Source of the DNA: Paraphoma chrysanthemicola
Taxonomy: Eukaryota; Ascomycota; Dothideomycetes; Pleosporales; Phaeosphaeriaceae
Direction: 5' to 3'
Length of the DNA stretch: 64,000 nt
Assembly (NCBI GenBank): GCA_020744225.1
Contig: JAGMWG010000005.1
Span: 124,001-188,000 of the forward strand
Shown one piece after another: positions 1-9,158 of the stretch. A program made the translations under genes and the position numbers. The first letter of the stretch is position 1, and every line of letters begins with the position of its first letter. Under the pieces are notes generated by a model. The model did no database searches and was not told the DNA's origin. It saw only the letters and a program-made list of their open reading frames with translations.

Positions 1-427
1 GCTCACCTCCCAGTGGCTGTCTCAAACGATTATCGTTTGTCAGGCGGTGATTGATTGAGAAGATGTGGACCACCCCCATGTTGCTCCTTTACCCGGTCTG
101 GGGAGAGCAGTATGGGGAATGGATCTTAGTGGTTCCATATTAGTACCTGTTTGGTTCTAACTGCATGACTTTTTAGTCTGCCGTGCTAGAGCGACATGGG
201 GAGGATGGTAGACGCAGTCTGCCCATGGCACACGTCGGTCCACCGCTCCACCTATGCACGGCTGGGAAATATATGAGCCGTGGGTTCCCCAGATTGGGAC
301 CTGTTTCTGTTCCTCATACCCTTTCCTCGTCCATTCCCAACCGCAAACATTTCTTGGTATCCAGCTTAAGGCTTCGTGACTCTCAACACAAGCCATCCCA
401 AGCTTCAGGGTAGAATCAAACTTCACA
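1..427. other. Window edge and upstream region of the acetate permease gene
   Basis: I see no supportable gene here. The short overlapping open frames have no recognisable content and lack coherent starts. The last part, from about 300, is probably promoter and 5' leader of the permease: it has pyrimidine-rich runs and no upstream in-frame continuation. The segment from 1 to about 160 could be the flank of a gene outside the window. Confidence 0.4.
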
Positions 428-1512
428 ATGGCGACAGCAGCAGAGCATCACCACGCCGACGTATGTTGTCGACATGATTATGTCTCGTTTCCATAAGGCT
501 AATAAGATTATCAGCGCGGCACAAGTCTCGAAAAGAATCACAATGGCACCAGCTCCCTCGATCACGCAACAAATGGCGCACACGCCAAGCAGCGTACACC
601 TTACGACTATGGCGGCAACCCTCTTGCGCACATCGCCACCAACGACCCGGAACTTCGTCTGCAGGCATTTGGCGGTTCCTTTCAACCCGGTCTGTACAAG
701 GCGCCCAAGAGTAACTTTGCCAACCCCGCGCCTCTCGGTCTGTCTGCTTTCGCATTGACAACATTTGTCTTGTCGCTCATCAACGTCAACACGCGCAACA
801 TTGGCCATCCTAACATTGTCATTGCGCTGGCGTACGGATATGGTGGTCTTGTGCAGCTTTTGGCCGGCATGTGGTAAGTTTTCACTATACAGAAACTCCC
901 CTCTCGTCTTGTGAATTCAATACTAATACTGTGTCAAAGGGAAATGGCTGTAGGAAACACCTTTGGTGCCACCGCGCTCTCCTCGTACGGCGGCTTCTGG
1001 CTCTCCTTCGCCATCATCCTAACGCCCGGCGGATTTGAAATCGAATCCGGCCTCATCAAGTTCGGCGAAGCAACCTTCCTCAACTCATTCGGCTTGTACC
1101 TCATGGGCTGGTTCATCTTTACATTTATCCTACTCATCTGCACACTGCGATCGACAGTTGCATTCTTCCTGCTCTTCTTCACGCTCGACTTGGCCTTCTT
1201 GATGCTGGGCATTGGATACCTCCAGCACAACGGCGCCGAGCCGCAGGGCCAGTGCATCATTGCTGGCGGCGCGTTTGGTCTGATGGCCGCGTTTTTGGCT
1301 TGGTATAACGCGCTCGCTGGTATTGCGGATAGTTCGAACAGGTTAGTCGTCCCTCCTACTATCCCTACCTACAAAGTAGAGAGTGTTTGCTGACTGAGAC
1401 ATACAGCTTCTTCGTCATCCCCGTCGCACATTTCCCATGGTCCGACAAGGGCCGCGAGCGCCGCAGCAAGGTCGACAACTCTGCTGCGCGCGACGCCGGC
1501 AGCAGTGCGTAG
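428..1512 (+). CDS. ADY2: GPR1/FUN34/YaaH-family acetate permease (Ady2/AcpA-like)
   Basis: Plasma-membrane transporter for acetate/monocarboxylate uptake, used in growth on C2 compounds (family knowledge). Four exons join in frame: 428-460, 515-873, 940-1341 and 1407-1512, giving 299 residues. Intron 2 carries a TACTAAT branch site. The family signature NPAPLG follows a soluble N-terminus with a short His run, at the start of the first membrane helix (NPAPLGLSAFALTTF). About six hydrophobic segments follow, including SSYGGFWLSFA and FGLYLMGWFIFTFILLIC, both typical of the family. The C-terminus is a short basic tail. Length matches fungal members (about 280-300). The start is the first ATG, followed by an 11-codon first exon, which is common in this family. 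Acetate versus other monocarboxylate specificity cannot be read from the sequence. Confidence 0.93.
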
Positions 1513-2467
1513 ATTCGCGCGTGTTGATCACGCTCGATCGCATCGAGTTCTTCCCTACATTGTCAATGATCGACAATGGCAGAGTCGATGCCGACGCTAG
1601 CACTCTAGTCACTAGAACACACCCAATGAGGCATGTTTGATTGTTGATACCTATGACGACAAAGTTTTTGTATATGAAACTTATTTACCAAATTACTTAA
1701 TACGATTTTCATCACGTTCAAAAAAATGTCTACTCCTTTTGCGAATTGTGTTGTGGAAATATCCATTGACTTTATTACGCATGTTCGGCACTCGCAGACT
1801 GAATTCTAAACTCACCTGGCGCGAAATTCACACTGCCCAGCGCCATTTCCCAACTCGTCCCATCTCAAACCAGATTCCCGTCCACTTTCACGATCCTAAA
1901 CCATCCCTCTGATCGACACCCTCACAACAAATCCATCACGGCGCTCTCCTCCGCGGGCCCAATTTCCCCACCTTTTTCCGCTCATCAGCACACGGTGATG
2001 CGCGTGGCTTGGTTCGTTCAGCCCTGACGTGCGCCATGCCGCTTGTCGAGCGGGTAGACTTAAGCTTTTTGGCTGCCAAGCGCTGAAGCGGTAGCGAGGC
2101 TTGGGGGGTTGCGTCATGGGTTTGGATGGGATGCGGAGTTTGACGTTTGACGTTTGACGGAGGAGTGATGTCACAGGAACGAGATCGTCGCGGGTCGCTT
2201 TTGGTTGTTTGTTTGTGGGGGGTATGTTTGGGTGTAGGTAAGGCGGTGTGGGTGAGGAGGGGACATGCTCAGAAGGACAATTGGGGAGTGCAAAGTCAAC
2301 AGAGAACTGAGTGGATTTGAAACACTATCCTCTCTGGACTTTGCCTGCTCAGCTTTGCTTTCGTGCAAAATCGAGAATGGCGTATCTGAGGGTTTTCACG
2401 CTGGCGCGCGCTTTGAGGTGCGCATGATACGTCGTCATTGCTTGAGACGCTCTGCTATACAAACACC
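1513..2467. other. Intergenic region between convergent genes
   Basis: It lies between the 3' ends of the acetate permease (plus strand) and the MEMO-family gene (minus strand). It should contain both terminators. Short open frames occur on both strands but none shows a plausible start, splice pattern or recognisable protein. Confidence 0.4.
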
Positions 2468-3624
2468 CTATAGCACAGCAAAAGCGCTGCAGTATGACAC
2501 ACTGCTGTCCTTGACATCCTCAACTAACCCACTCCGCTCATACCGCAAAAACTTGAACCTGCCTTTGCCCTCTCCTAGACCCTCCGCCTTCTCCACAGCC
2601 GCCATGAACAGCCCAATAGGATGGCGCCCGCACACCGTGTTTCCAGTCTCCTTCAACTGCTCCAGGAATTCTCTATGGCTTCCGCTCTCGACAGCATCCA
2701 TGCTCTCCTGGTCCACGGCCGCAATGCTTTCGTGTATAGCCCAGTCTTTCGCAATCTTTGAGCTCGAGCGTAGCGATGTGGCTGATGCGCCGTCGCGGCT
2801 CTGGTAGTACGTGTATCGGAATCGTGAGCCCCAGTGGCAGAAGTCGGAGCTGATGACGAAGAGGTTTGAAGGGTCGGCCAGGTAGGGTGCGAGAAGGCTG
2901 CCGTAGTGGGCTTCGGCGGAGGGGTCGGTGTTGCCGATCATGATAGGGACGAGGGGAACCGATGAAGGGTCGGATTGAAAGGCAGTGTTCTTGCTGCCAT
3001 ACATTGTCAGCTACGACGTGTCAGATGGAGGGGAGTGGCTTACAGGGTGAGCATTTTGTAGATGTATGGTAGATGCATCTCCAGACTATGCTCCTCTTCG
3101 TCGACGCTTCTGCTCATAGTCTCGAGACTCCATTGTTGTTTGATCTCACCGACGAGCGCGGTGTCTACGATGAGATCGCCCAACGGAGTGCCGTATTTGT
3201 CGCACCCAGTGGTGGCAGCGCCGGTGAGGTAGTAGTGATGAGACGGCCCAAGTAGGAAGACGCGCTTGCTACCTATTGTAAGTGAGAGGCTCTACCATCT
3301 CTTAAAAAGATTGAACGCACGCGTTGGCCCAGTCAGCACTCTTGTAGGCCCATGCAGCCGCAGGCCCGGAGTACGAGTATCCAGCGTGCCTGCGTGTCCA
3401 TGAGCCTGTCTCTTGGTCTGTACAAATTCGATCAGAGCTCACGGTGCGATGATGGCTCGGGCATTTGGTGTGGGTATGGAGACCTCGCCCTCCTGTGATG
3501 AGAGGTCACCGATAGGCGTGGTTGAGGCGGGTACAGCTCCCAGCCAGCCGTCCAGTTGCTGTGAAAGAAGCTGCTTGTTGTCTGTATACCATGAGCCGGC
3601 GTGGCTGGGTCTACGAGTAACCAT
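2468..3624 (-). CDS. MHO1: MEMO1/Mho1-family protein
   Basis: MEMO proteins resemble class III extradiol dioxygenases and bind a metal (copper or iron in different reports); the yeast member is Mho1. Four exons join in frame: 3624-3443, 3389-3321, 3268-3044 and 2993-2468, giving 333 residues, close to yeast Mho1. Family landmarks are in order: the N-terminal SHAGSWY, then HAGYSYSGPAAAWAY, GPSHHYYLTG, EEEHSLEMHLPY, the ISSDFCHWG segment with the metal-site Cys/His, and the C-terminal DSSVSY. The third intron uses the acceptor inside ATGGCAG at about 2994, because the earlier TAG acceptor would shift the frame into a stop. It is convergent with the permease gene and divergent from the next gene downstream on the plus strand. 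Confidence 0.93.
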
Positions 3625-4265
3625 GTTCCCAGTCCAAGCTCGTTTCGAAGAGAGGAGACGCTTGATGGACGGAATGATGGTGGCTTGGTAGTGCATGGTT
3701 GTACCTACGGCGCGCTCTCGCGGGGTAGCTTCACAGGTGGGGCGAGGCATCCATGCATCATGCATCACCTATAACCTGAATAGTCGCATCAGGAGCACCT
3801 TCTTCGCTGTAGCAAACAAAATCATTCCACAGTCATTCCCTTGCGCCTTATGAAAGTGTGAGGAGCGGTCTGAACATGATTCTTCAGTAGTCGCAGCTTC
3901 CGTCGCGCTACGTCGGCGATTGTCATGCTGCTATTTTGCACGTGGGAACTCCATCATATGAAGACTCGAAGATAAGAAAACCGAATGGACCAAGACATGG
4001 CCTTGTCTGGTCTCGTTTCGGTAATATAATGGAGGAAAGCACGAGAGGTTGTGGCTGCGGTTCGTGATGCCGAGCCCCTCGTCGCGGTCGCGAAGCATGG
4101 ACACGCGACGCGCCTGCCAGCCATCTGCACCATTACGCATCTCCGCTCAGCTCCATTCCATCTCATCCCTCCACTTCAACACTCCACCACATTCGCGCCC
4201 ACCACAATCTTGATCTGCCTCAATAATTAAGTTCCTACCGCTACAATAGCAACCGAGCAGAAATC
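3625..4265. other. Divergent promoter region
   Basis: It separates the 5' ends of the MEMO-family gene (minus) and the Cys-pair protein gene (plus). Both must start transcription here. The last 120 bases before 4266 are rich in pyrimidines and CAC/CCA, as in fungal leaders. No gene is supported. Confidence 0.45.
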
Positions 4266-5004
4266 ATGGGCTTCAAGCGCAAGCGATCTGCCGACGACTC
4301 GCCACTCTCCGTCTCCAGCTACGGCACAGCGTGGACACCAGAGGCCCAATCGCCCACGCCATTTCCTCTGGGACTCGATGGTGCCATGGATATGGACGTA
4401 GATGTCGCATCGCGAAGCAATGGCTGGGACTTTGCGAGCGCCAGTCGCGTCAAGAGCAGCGACTGGGGCAACAGGACGCGCAAGAGGTTTCGCGACAACC
4501 GCCCGGATGAGCGAGCTATACACGGTATGCATGAACCGCACACTATTAGATCATGTACCTTACTAACGCTGCTCAGAGAACACACTGCAGAAACTCTTCG
4601 CCGCGCAACGCAACCACCCAGTCCCCTCGCCCGTACCCTCCGACCCGACTCCATCCCAGCAGCCAGCCGTGACGTTTGCAAAGCCACAAAAGTCCACTCT
4701 ACATTCATTCTGGAAGCAACTACCCGCACCACCAGTCCAAGCACCCATCTTTTCCATGCAGCCGCCCGTACAGCCAATCGACACGCGGTTACCGTGCTGC
4801 GAGGACTGCGATTCACCACTCCAAAGCGTGAATGACAGCATGGATATCGACATGGACGTGGATATGGGTGGCTCCGTCGAGAGCAACCTCTTCGCGTGCA
4901 GCGACTGTGGCAAGAATGTCTGCGGAACATGTGCGGTCGTGTCAACTAAGCGGCACTGCTTACAGTGCGCGACGAGCAGCAGGAACTCACGACGGTGGTG
5001 GTAA
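4266..5004 (+). CDS. Cysteine-pair (probable zinc-binding) protein of unknown function
   Basis: Two exons, 4266-4524 and 4577-5004, join in frame to 228 residues. The intron has GTATGC, a TACTAAC branch site and CAG. The protein starts with a basic nuclear-localisation-like MGFKRKR. A low-complexity Ser/Pro/Asp middle contains two DMDVD-type acidic runs. The C-terminal third carries paired cysteines: CCEDC, then CSDCGKNVCGTC, then HCLQC. That spacing suggests one or two zinc-binding sites, and the family looks fungal-specific; I do not recognise a named domain. The second acidic run, MDIDMDVDMG, sits between the Cys groups. A nuclear role is inferred only from the basic start. Confidence 0.78.
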
Positions 5005-5879
5005 ATGTCACACATTTTGCTTTCTTGTGGAAATTGGTTCGGCGCATGGCTTCTTTCACTGATACATGATATCCAACCTTTTTGTATGCTTTTAGCGAGG
5101 CGTTTTGGAGCATTGCCCTGGAGACAGCATCGAGGGATGGTGGATACCGATCGGACAATGTTGTAAGCTGGCTTTTACGGCATGTTAGGTTTACTTCTTT
5201 TGGCAACACATCGTTATTTGTCAGTTCGTATTTGCAACCATAGCTGATACTGAATTATTTAATTATGGCCAAGTATATTCGACCGTGCACTTTGCATAGT
5301 AGTGCTCCAGAGCGTCACAACGTACATTTAGTCATGTAGGCAGGATACATTCACGTACTACAAATAAATTGTCATATTCGCGTGGAGGCTCTTGATTGTT
5401 TATTTGTGTTATGCTATACTTGTAAAGAGATGTGAAGACCTCCTAGAATCGCTACGGGGATAGTAACTAGCCAAATAGCAAAAGTGCGCGGCCGTATATA
5501 TTTTGCCTAGATTATATATCCTCTAGATCTGAATTTCTTCCGTTCGCTTCGCGTGCTCGGGGGCATATGCTGTGCCTCGCACATGACATTCCGCTGCTGC
5601 TCAGCAGTGGTTAAATGCACAATGTCACCACTTTCAGAAAGCTTTGAGTACATTTCAACCAGCGCTAGTCTTGTACAGTTCTGATCTCCTTTGGCAACCC
5701 CTAAGATCAATGAAACCCTCGAATCGGGAGAGCACGTCTGTCGTCTGGAAGCCGAACATCACACGTCCTACTTATAAGATGAACATACCTCAACTAAAAA
5801 TGTACTGGACAACAGCATCCGGTCCACCATTGCAGGCGCAAAAGTAAGCACAAGCGCGCAAGGGCAAAAAGAAGATGCT
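5005..5879. other. Intergenic region
   Basis: AT-richer than its neighbours, with no supported gene. The first part is 3' flank of the Cys-pair protein gene. The right end (about 5860-5879) holds the short A-run that reads as the oligo-T terminator of the minus-strand tRNA. Confidence 0.4.
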
Positions 5880-5971
5880 TACGAGCGGGGAGGATCGAAC
5901 TCCCGACCTTCTGCGCTCTGCATTATAGAAACAATGTAAAGCAGACATCATAACCACTAGACTACGCTCGC
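5880..5971 (-). tRNA. tRNA-Val (anticodon UAC) with a 19-nt intron
   Basis: Read on the minus strand: acceptor stem GCGAGCG pairs with CGCTCGT (G1:U72 is a wobble), and the discriminator is A. The D-arm contains TAGTGGTTAT. The anticodon stem TCTGC pairs with GCAGA, the variable loop is AGGTC, and the T-arm is GGGAG-TTCGATC-CTCCC. The anticodon loop reads T-T-TAC-A then a 19-nt intron then C, placing the intron at the canonical 37/38 position. The D-arm and anticodon region resemble filamentous-fungal tRNA-Val genes. An oligo-T stretch follows just downstream on the minus strand. Confidence 0.9.
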
Positions 5972-6569
5972 TAGAGAATATGCTTAATTGTAAAACTATG
6001 GTGTTCATATTGTTTCCAATCTGGAGCACAGCAGGGACACATTCGCATCCTTGAACCCTGGGATTTGTTGGACCAAAACTGTTCTATGGGCGGGGCAGCA
6101 AATGGCGGGGTCGCCAGAAGTATGTGTCAATCAATCATAGACTTCTCAGAGTGGCTCCACATCGCTATTCAAAGATGGCGCTTGCACAAGCGAGCTTCCG
6201 GGTTATCCAGCCCCTTGACCGTCTTCAATGTTCTGGGCGATGGACGTCCAGTCTCTAATGCCGGAGTCGTTGTCGCATACGCCTATACTTGTTAGGCTCG
6301 TGGAACCCAGCCAGTAGATTTTGATTTCAGAAGGATCAGCTTGTCAATACAAGGCTGTCGATCTGTGGATGGGAAGCTGCCAGTGGTAGCAACATAGATA
6401 AACGGCTGTCTCATGCAAAGTGGCATGTCATTTGTCCTGGTGCGCACTGGTTCGAACATAACTGAGGGCGAGAACACGCGGTGGCCGAGAATGCGACCGA
6501 AATCTGAGGACGAGCGCTTTGGAAGATTCGAACTGCACGCCATCCACAGCTTTTCTCTATATCGCTCAC
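5972..6569. other. Intergenic region upstream of the 6570 gene
   Basis: No gene supported. It contains the 5' flank of the tRNA and the promoter/leader of the following protein gene. The frame of that gene stays open leftwards to about 6519 but has no ATG there. Confidence 0.35.
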
Positions 6570-7364
6570 ATGGGTTCTGTCAATCTGTTTCCACGTCTCG
6601 TTCGATCTTCATCATCATTCTTCAGAAGGAGCCTTTATTCAAACGCTCTATTGCGTCCCTCTAACAGCACTCCTACTCGACCACTTGTCCACCACCAGAT
6701 CTATCCGCCGCGTTCATCGTATCGCATGAATACTATGTCATCGCATGTCTGCATACGCGAAAGCCTCGCACTTCTGCCATTTAACAAATGGGGATGGGTC
6801 ATTTATCGCTGCTCCTACACCGACGACAAGGCCTGGGCCCAATTTCGTACTCTCACCGAGTCCAATTCGCGCACTGATATCGCAGAGTCAGACGCACCTG
6901 AGATTGCCGATTGTCTGGAGTGGAAATGGGTTGAAGATCGAGCCAGCTTGGATGGGGCTTCGACCGCTGAGCTGCGGGACCGATTTCGCGCGTGGGTTGC
7001 GGATGAAGTGGCGCAACAGCCAGCTGGCCAGGATCTTGAGGACGTTTCACGGCTCAAGTACTTCATCAAGATTGACGAGGAGGTGATGCAGAGCTTGGCT
7101 GGGTTTCTGGAAAAGCGCTGGTCGGTGAAAGCTTTTGTCAAGATTGTGAAGGCTGACTGGGAGCCTGAGGTGGAAGAAGACGCCGAGTTTGAACGCGAAA
7201 AAGATATTTACGAGCCGATTGAAGGCTGTACTGAAAAGGATGTCGGCTGGATGCGTATCGCGCCTATAATGATCAATGCTGAGTTTTACAACGCATTGGA
7301 CGGTTACGAGCAAGCGTGGGATGACATGTTCTACCAACGTCCGCCTGATATCGTTGTCTGGTAG
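6570..7364 (+). CDS. Conserved-looking protein of unknown function
   Basis: An uninterrupted frame of 264 residues from the first in-frame ATG (MGSVNLF). A later ATG at 6726 is possible. The N-terminal 50 residues are Ser/Arg-rich with no acid residues (FPRLVRSSSSFFRRSLY), like a mitochondrial presequence. The rest is compositionally normal and globular, with WGWVIYRCSYTDD, then a Trp/Asp/Glu-rich part and DVGWMRIA near the end. It resembles lineage-restricted fungal families with no known function. A GT at 7361 allows an alternative end: splicing 7360 to 7535 keeps the frame and adds the 7535-7721 segment (total 325 residues). I list the simple model because nothing in the sequence decides between them. 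Confidence 0.65.
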   Translation: MGSVNLFPRLVRSSSSFFRRSLYSNALLRPSNSTPTRPLVHHQIYPPRSSYRMNTMSSHVCIRESLALLPFNKWGWVIYRCSYTDDKAWAQFRTLTESNSRTDIAESDAPEIADCLEWKWVEDRASLDGASTAELRDRFRAWVADEVAQQPAGQDLEDVSRLKYFIKIDEEVMQSLAGFLEKRWSVKAFVKIVKADWEPEVEEDAEFEREKDIYEPIEGCTEKDVGWMRIAPIMINAEFYNALDGYEQAWDDMFYQRPPDIVVW

Positions 7365-7434
7365 GCATCTGTCGCGAAAAACACTGCATGAGGATCTTTT
7401 GGGTATTCAGAACTTCTGGTAGAAGCAACAAATC

Positions 7435-7721
7435 ATGGGTCACTTCCGCAGTGCGGCCACTGAACGGGATGCGATTTTGCGGTCGGCCCGGCATATAGGT
7501 AACAGCTATCCTATCCTAATATTACAGGCAAAAGTCTCTTAACTCAAGCCCAAACGTTCATCGAAGACGAAACAGTATTTTCCAGCTTTAAAAAGGTCTT
7601 GGTCAAAGGCGAAGATCTGGCGCAGCTTGGATACTCGCATACGTCGCACTCAGGCTTTGACGCAAATGGCGTAGTCTGGCCAGAGGTTCGCGCACTCACC
7701 AACTGCACACAAGTTAGCTAG
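7435..7721 (+). other. Possible extra exon(s) or small gene downstream of the 6570 gene
   Basis: From 7535 to the TAG at 7719-7721 the frame reads like real protein (FIEDETVFSSFKKVLVKGED, then a Gly/Asp/His stretch ending NCTQVS). It could be the last exon of the upstream gene (join 7360 to 7535, CTAAT branch 16 nt before the AG). It could instead be a separate small gene starting ATGGGTCAC at 7435, spliced from 7450 to 7528. I cannot choose; a transcript read would. Confidence 0.3.
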
Positions 7722-8050
7722 TGTTACGCGGTATTTGAAGTCAAGGTAGACAACTGACCGGTCATGGTCTTTGTGCTTGCTGCATCCAGAACTTCCACCT
7801 CAAAAATTGGCAGAGAACAAGGCAAATTCTCGAGGGAAAGGACGTATTGTCCTGGAGCTGAAGCAATTGAAGCTCGTCTCATGTCCTTTGTTGAAGCTGC
7901 AACATCCTGTCTGATTGTGAACTGCCACAGCACCGCCCCATCTGACTTCCGATTTCGTCATATCAGCGGTAACTCCGAACTTCCCGCCCCCAAACCTCAG
8001 GCTCCCATCGCAATCTCACCAACCCTCACTCCCACCCCACAACCACCACC
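7722..8050. other. Intergenic/promoter region of the 8051 gene
   Basis: No gene supported. The last 120 bases are strongly CA/CT-rich, ending CACAACCACCACC just before ATG, a good fungal start context. Confidence 0.4.
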
Positions 8051-8761
8051 ATGTCTCACGCGCTCTTCACAAAGACCCCCGCGCTCCGCAGCGCCGCGCG
8101 CCAAATTTCCCAAACCTCGCGCGCATCCTACCACTCCACCAGCGCTCCCAAAATGCCGTCGGGCCCCCAACACCTCCGCGCCCTGATCCGCCAAACTACC
8201 CTCCGCGCAAGCACCACCGCCCTCCAACGCACCTCGTACCCCGTCTCGCAATCCTTCTACACGCAAAATCATCACATCCGCTCCCGCAGCCCCAGCCCGC
8301 CCCCGCGCTACGAGGCCCGCAACTCGACCGTCAAAGCACCCACGGGACAATGGACGCGCTTCGCAACAACACACACACTGAGTTCAGTGCGCACATTCAC
8401 GTCTTCGACACGCATTGCCTGGCCGTCTGAAGCGAGTCCCGCGTCCGCACCACTCTCTCCCGAAACGCAGAAACGCATTGATGCAATTATTGAGGAGATT
8501 AGCGACATGTACGGCACGGCCAAGGACGAGTTTGAAATCGCGTCCGAGGAGAGCGAGAAGAATAGCACGTATGCGGCCGACGATCGCGCCGCGGCGAGAG
8601 AGGAGTTGGATAAGCTGCTCGAGTACTACAAGGATATTGTGGAGGGCGGGGTAGAGGGGAAGGATGTGGTTGACGAGGTGAGGAGGAGGGCTGGGCAGAG
8701 GATTAGGGAGTTGGAGGCGGGGATTGTGAGGATGGAGGAGGAGGCGATACATGGGGATTAG
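8051..8761 (+). CDS. Probable mitochondrial protein of unknown function
   Basis: A single-exon frame of 236 residues. The start ATG lies in a strong CACC-ATG context. The first 45 residues are Ser/Arg/Ala-rich with no acidic residues, as in a mitochondrial import signal (MSHALFTKTPALRSAARQI). The middle is low-complexity and Ser/Pro/Arg-rich. The last 90 residues form a helical, charged domain with TQKRIDAIIEEISDMYGTAK followed by AREELDKLLEYYKDIV and a Glu/Arg-rich end, probably coiled. I do not recognise the family. The 3' end is convergent with the Srs2-type helicase gene. Confidence 0.72.
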   Translation: MSHALFTKTPALRSAARQISQTSRASYHSTSAPKMPSGPQHLRALIRQTTLRASTTALQRTSYPVSQSFYTQNHHIRSRSPSPPPRYEARNSTVKAPTGQWTRFATTHTLSSVRTFTSSTRIAWPSEASPASAPLSPETQKRIDAIIEEISDMYGTAKDEFEIASEESEKNSTYAADDRAAAREELDKLLEYYKDIVEGGVEGKDVVDEVRRRAGQRIRELEAGIVRMEEEAIHGD

Positions 8762-9158
8762 GTTCCGCTTTGGATGGAGTACGTGTTGGGATGGATTGCA
8801 AAAGGCGTATTTTTGTGGAGTTGAGGACTGATTTCATTTGTTTCATGTGTATTTTTTTGTCGGAGACAGGCGGAGACGAAAGGGTCTCTGCGGCTTGGGA
8901 ATCATGTATATCCTGGGTATGTGTGCATATCAGCTTGTACAATTAGCGAGCGATTGTAACAGTACGACGTATCAATACCCATCACATCACACTAGTTCTC
9001 CGTACACCACCCAGCTAACCATAAATCTCTATTGCTTGTGATTGCGCTAATGCTACATGATGCCAGACGATACGTGAACCCACACCACCCAATGCGAAAC
9101 TCGACATGCTCATCTACAACGACCAAAGTCGTCGTGATCGTGTACCAATCGATTCCTG
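8762..9158. other. Intergenic region between convergent genes
   Basis: 3' flanks of the 8051 gene (plus) and the helicase gene (minus). Nothing else is seen. Confidence 0.4.
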
